DNA of 5,996 nt from Candidatus Tectimicrobiota bacterium (GTDB lineage: Bacteria; UBA8248): assembly GCA_016184445.1 (NCBI GenBank), contig JACPCT010000007.1, positions 1 to 5,996 of the forward strand, given 5' to 3'. A program made the position numbers and the translations under genes. The notes under the pieces were generated by a model. The model was not told the DNA's origin, searched no databases, and saw only the letters and a list, made by a program, of their open reading frames with translations. The stretch's first letter is position 1; every line of letters begins with the position of its first letter. Shown one piece after another: positions 5,504 through 5,996 of this stretch.

Positions 5504-5996
5504 CTACGCGAAAACCCGCTCGGGGGCCACCCAGCCCCGGCCCCGCTCCCGGGGGGAGAGCACGCGCCCCACGGCCAAGAGCTCCCCCTCCGGCGAGAGG
5601 AGCCGCACCGGCCCCTCCCCGGGCGGCGTCTCCCCCTCGCCCCAGTCGCTCGGCCGGAGCGCCCCCCCGTGGCGCACCCGGCCCCCGGCCTCGGGCCGCA
5701 CCGTGAGGGCGGGCAGGTGCGCGAGCACCTCGGCCGGGCTCACAAGGGCGCCGGCCAGCCTCCCCTCGCCGGCCAGGGCCCGGATCTCCTCCAGGCTGCG
5801 CGAGGCGTCCAGGAGGAAGGGCCCCAGCGCCGTCCGCGTCAGGGCCTCGAGGCAGCCGCCCGAGCCCTGCAGCGCCCCCACGTCGTTGCAGAGGGTGCGG
5901 ATGTAGGTCCCCCGGCTGCAGGTCACCTCGAAGGTGAGGAGCGGCCCCGCCGCCGCCAGGGCCCGGACCCCGAACACCTGGATGGGGCGGCCCTTG
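5504..5996 (-). CDS. truB: tRNA pseudouridine(55) synthase TruB, C-terminal part (5' end outside window)
   Basis: TruB converts U55 in the T-loop of tRNAs to pseudouridine. The frame is open from the window edge (first full codon 5995-5993, reading [13 protein letters not shown]) to TAG 5506-5504, giving 163 residues. Seen: [19 protein letters not shown], the conserved C-terminal catalytic-domain motif of TruB (about 5875-5931), followed by [14 protein letters not shown] and then a Gly/Pro/Arg-rich tail of about 100 residues ending [19 protein letters not shown], in the place of the usual PUA-like RNA-binding domain. The catalytic Asp lies in the missing N-terminal part. The position upstream of rpsO and pnp matches the common infB-rbfA-truB-rpsO-pnp order. 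The GTG at 5977 is internal. Confidence 0.93.
   Translation of the reverse strand, partial: KGRPIQVFGVRALAAAGPLLTFEVTCSRGTYIRTLCNDVGALQGSGGCLEALTRTALGPFLLDASRSLEEIRALAGEGRLAGALVSPAEVLAHLPALTVRPEAGGRVRHGGALRPSDWGEGETPPGEGPVRLLSPEGELLAVGRVLSPRERGRGWVAPERVFA

Overview
This GC-rich window (roughly 70 % GC by eye) comes from a bacterial chromosome. It pairs a flagellar anti-sigma gene with the conserved truB-rpsO-pnp translation and RNA-decay block. The high GC, the use of TTG and GTG starts, and a FliA-type promoter next to flgM suggest a flagellated Gram-negative lineage, possibly proteobacteria-like or one of the uncultivated high-GC phyla. The sequence alone does not settle the taxon.

Left part (plus strand): positions 1-1227 hold the 3' part of a dihydroorotase/allantoinase/hydantoinase-like metal-dependent amidohydrolase with all six metal ligands intact. 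It ends in a probable intrinsic terminator. The gap at 1248-1432 contains a strong candidate sigma-28 (FliA) promoter and a leader of about 100 nt. After it come an unrecognised 165-aa gene with a TTG start (1433-1930) and flgM (1970-2311), which ends at a clear intrinsic terminator. This looks like a two-gene late flagellar transcription unit in which the anti-sigma factor is made under the sigma factor it inhibits.

Right part (minus strand, read right to left): truB (partial, C-terminal part), rpsO (S15), pnp (PNPase), then a carboxymuconolactone-decarboxylase-like gene. The block converges on the flgM unit at about 2351. A near-consensus sigma-70 promoter with a 17-nt spacer lies just upstream of rpsO, so rpsO-pnp can be transcribed apart from truB. 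The rpsO leader carries a perfect 8-bp hairpin that could take part in S15 autoregulation. A strong intrinsic terminator follows pnp and sits only 29 nt before the start codon of the CMD-like gene, leaving no obvious room for a separate promoter.

Most of the window is ordinary core genome. The parts worth a second look are the sigma-28-driven unknown gene beside flgM, which may have a distant FlgM-like core, the leader in front of it, and the rpsO leader. I saw no mobile element, CRISPR array, tRNA or rRNA.
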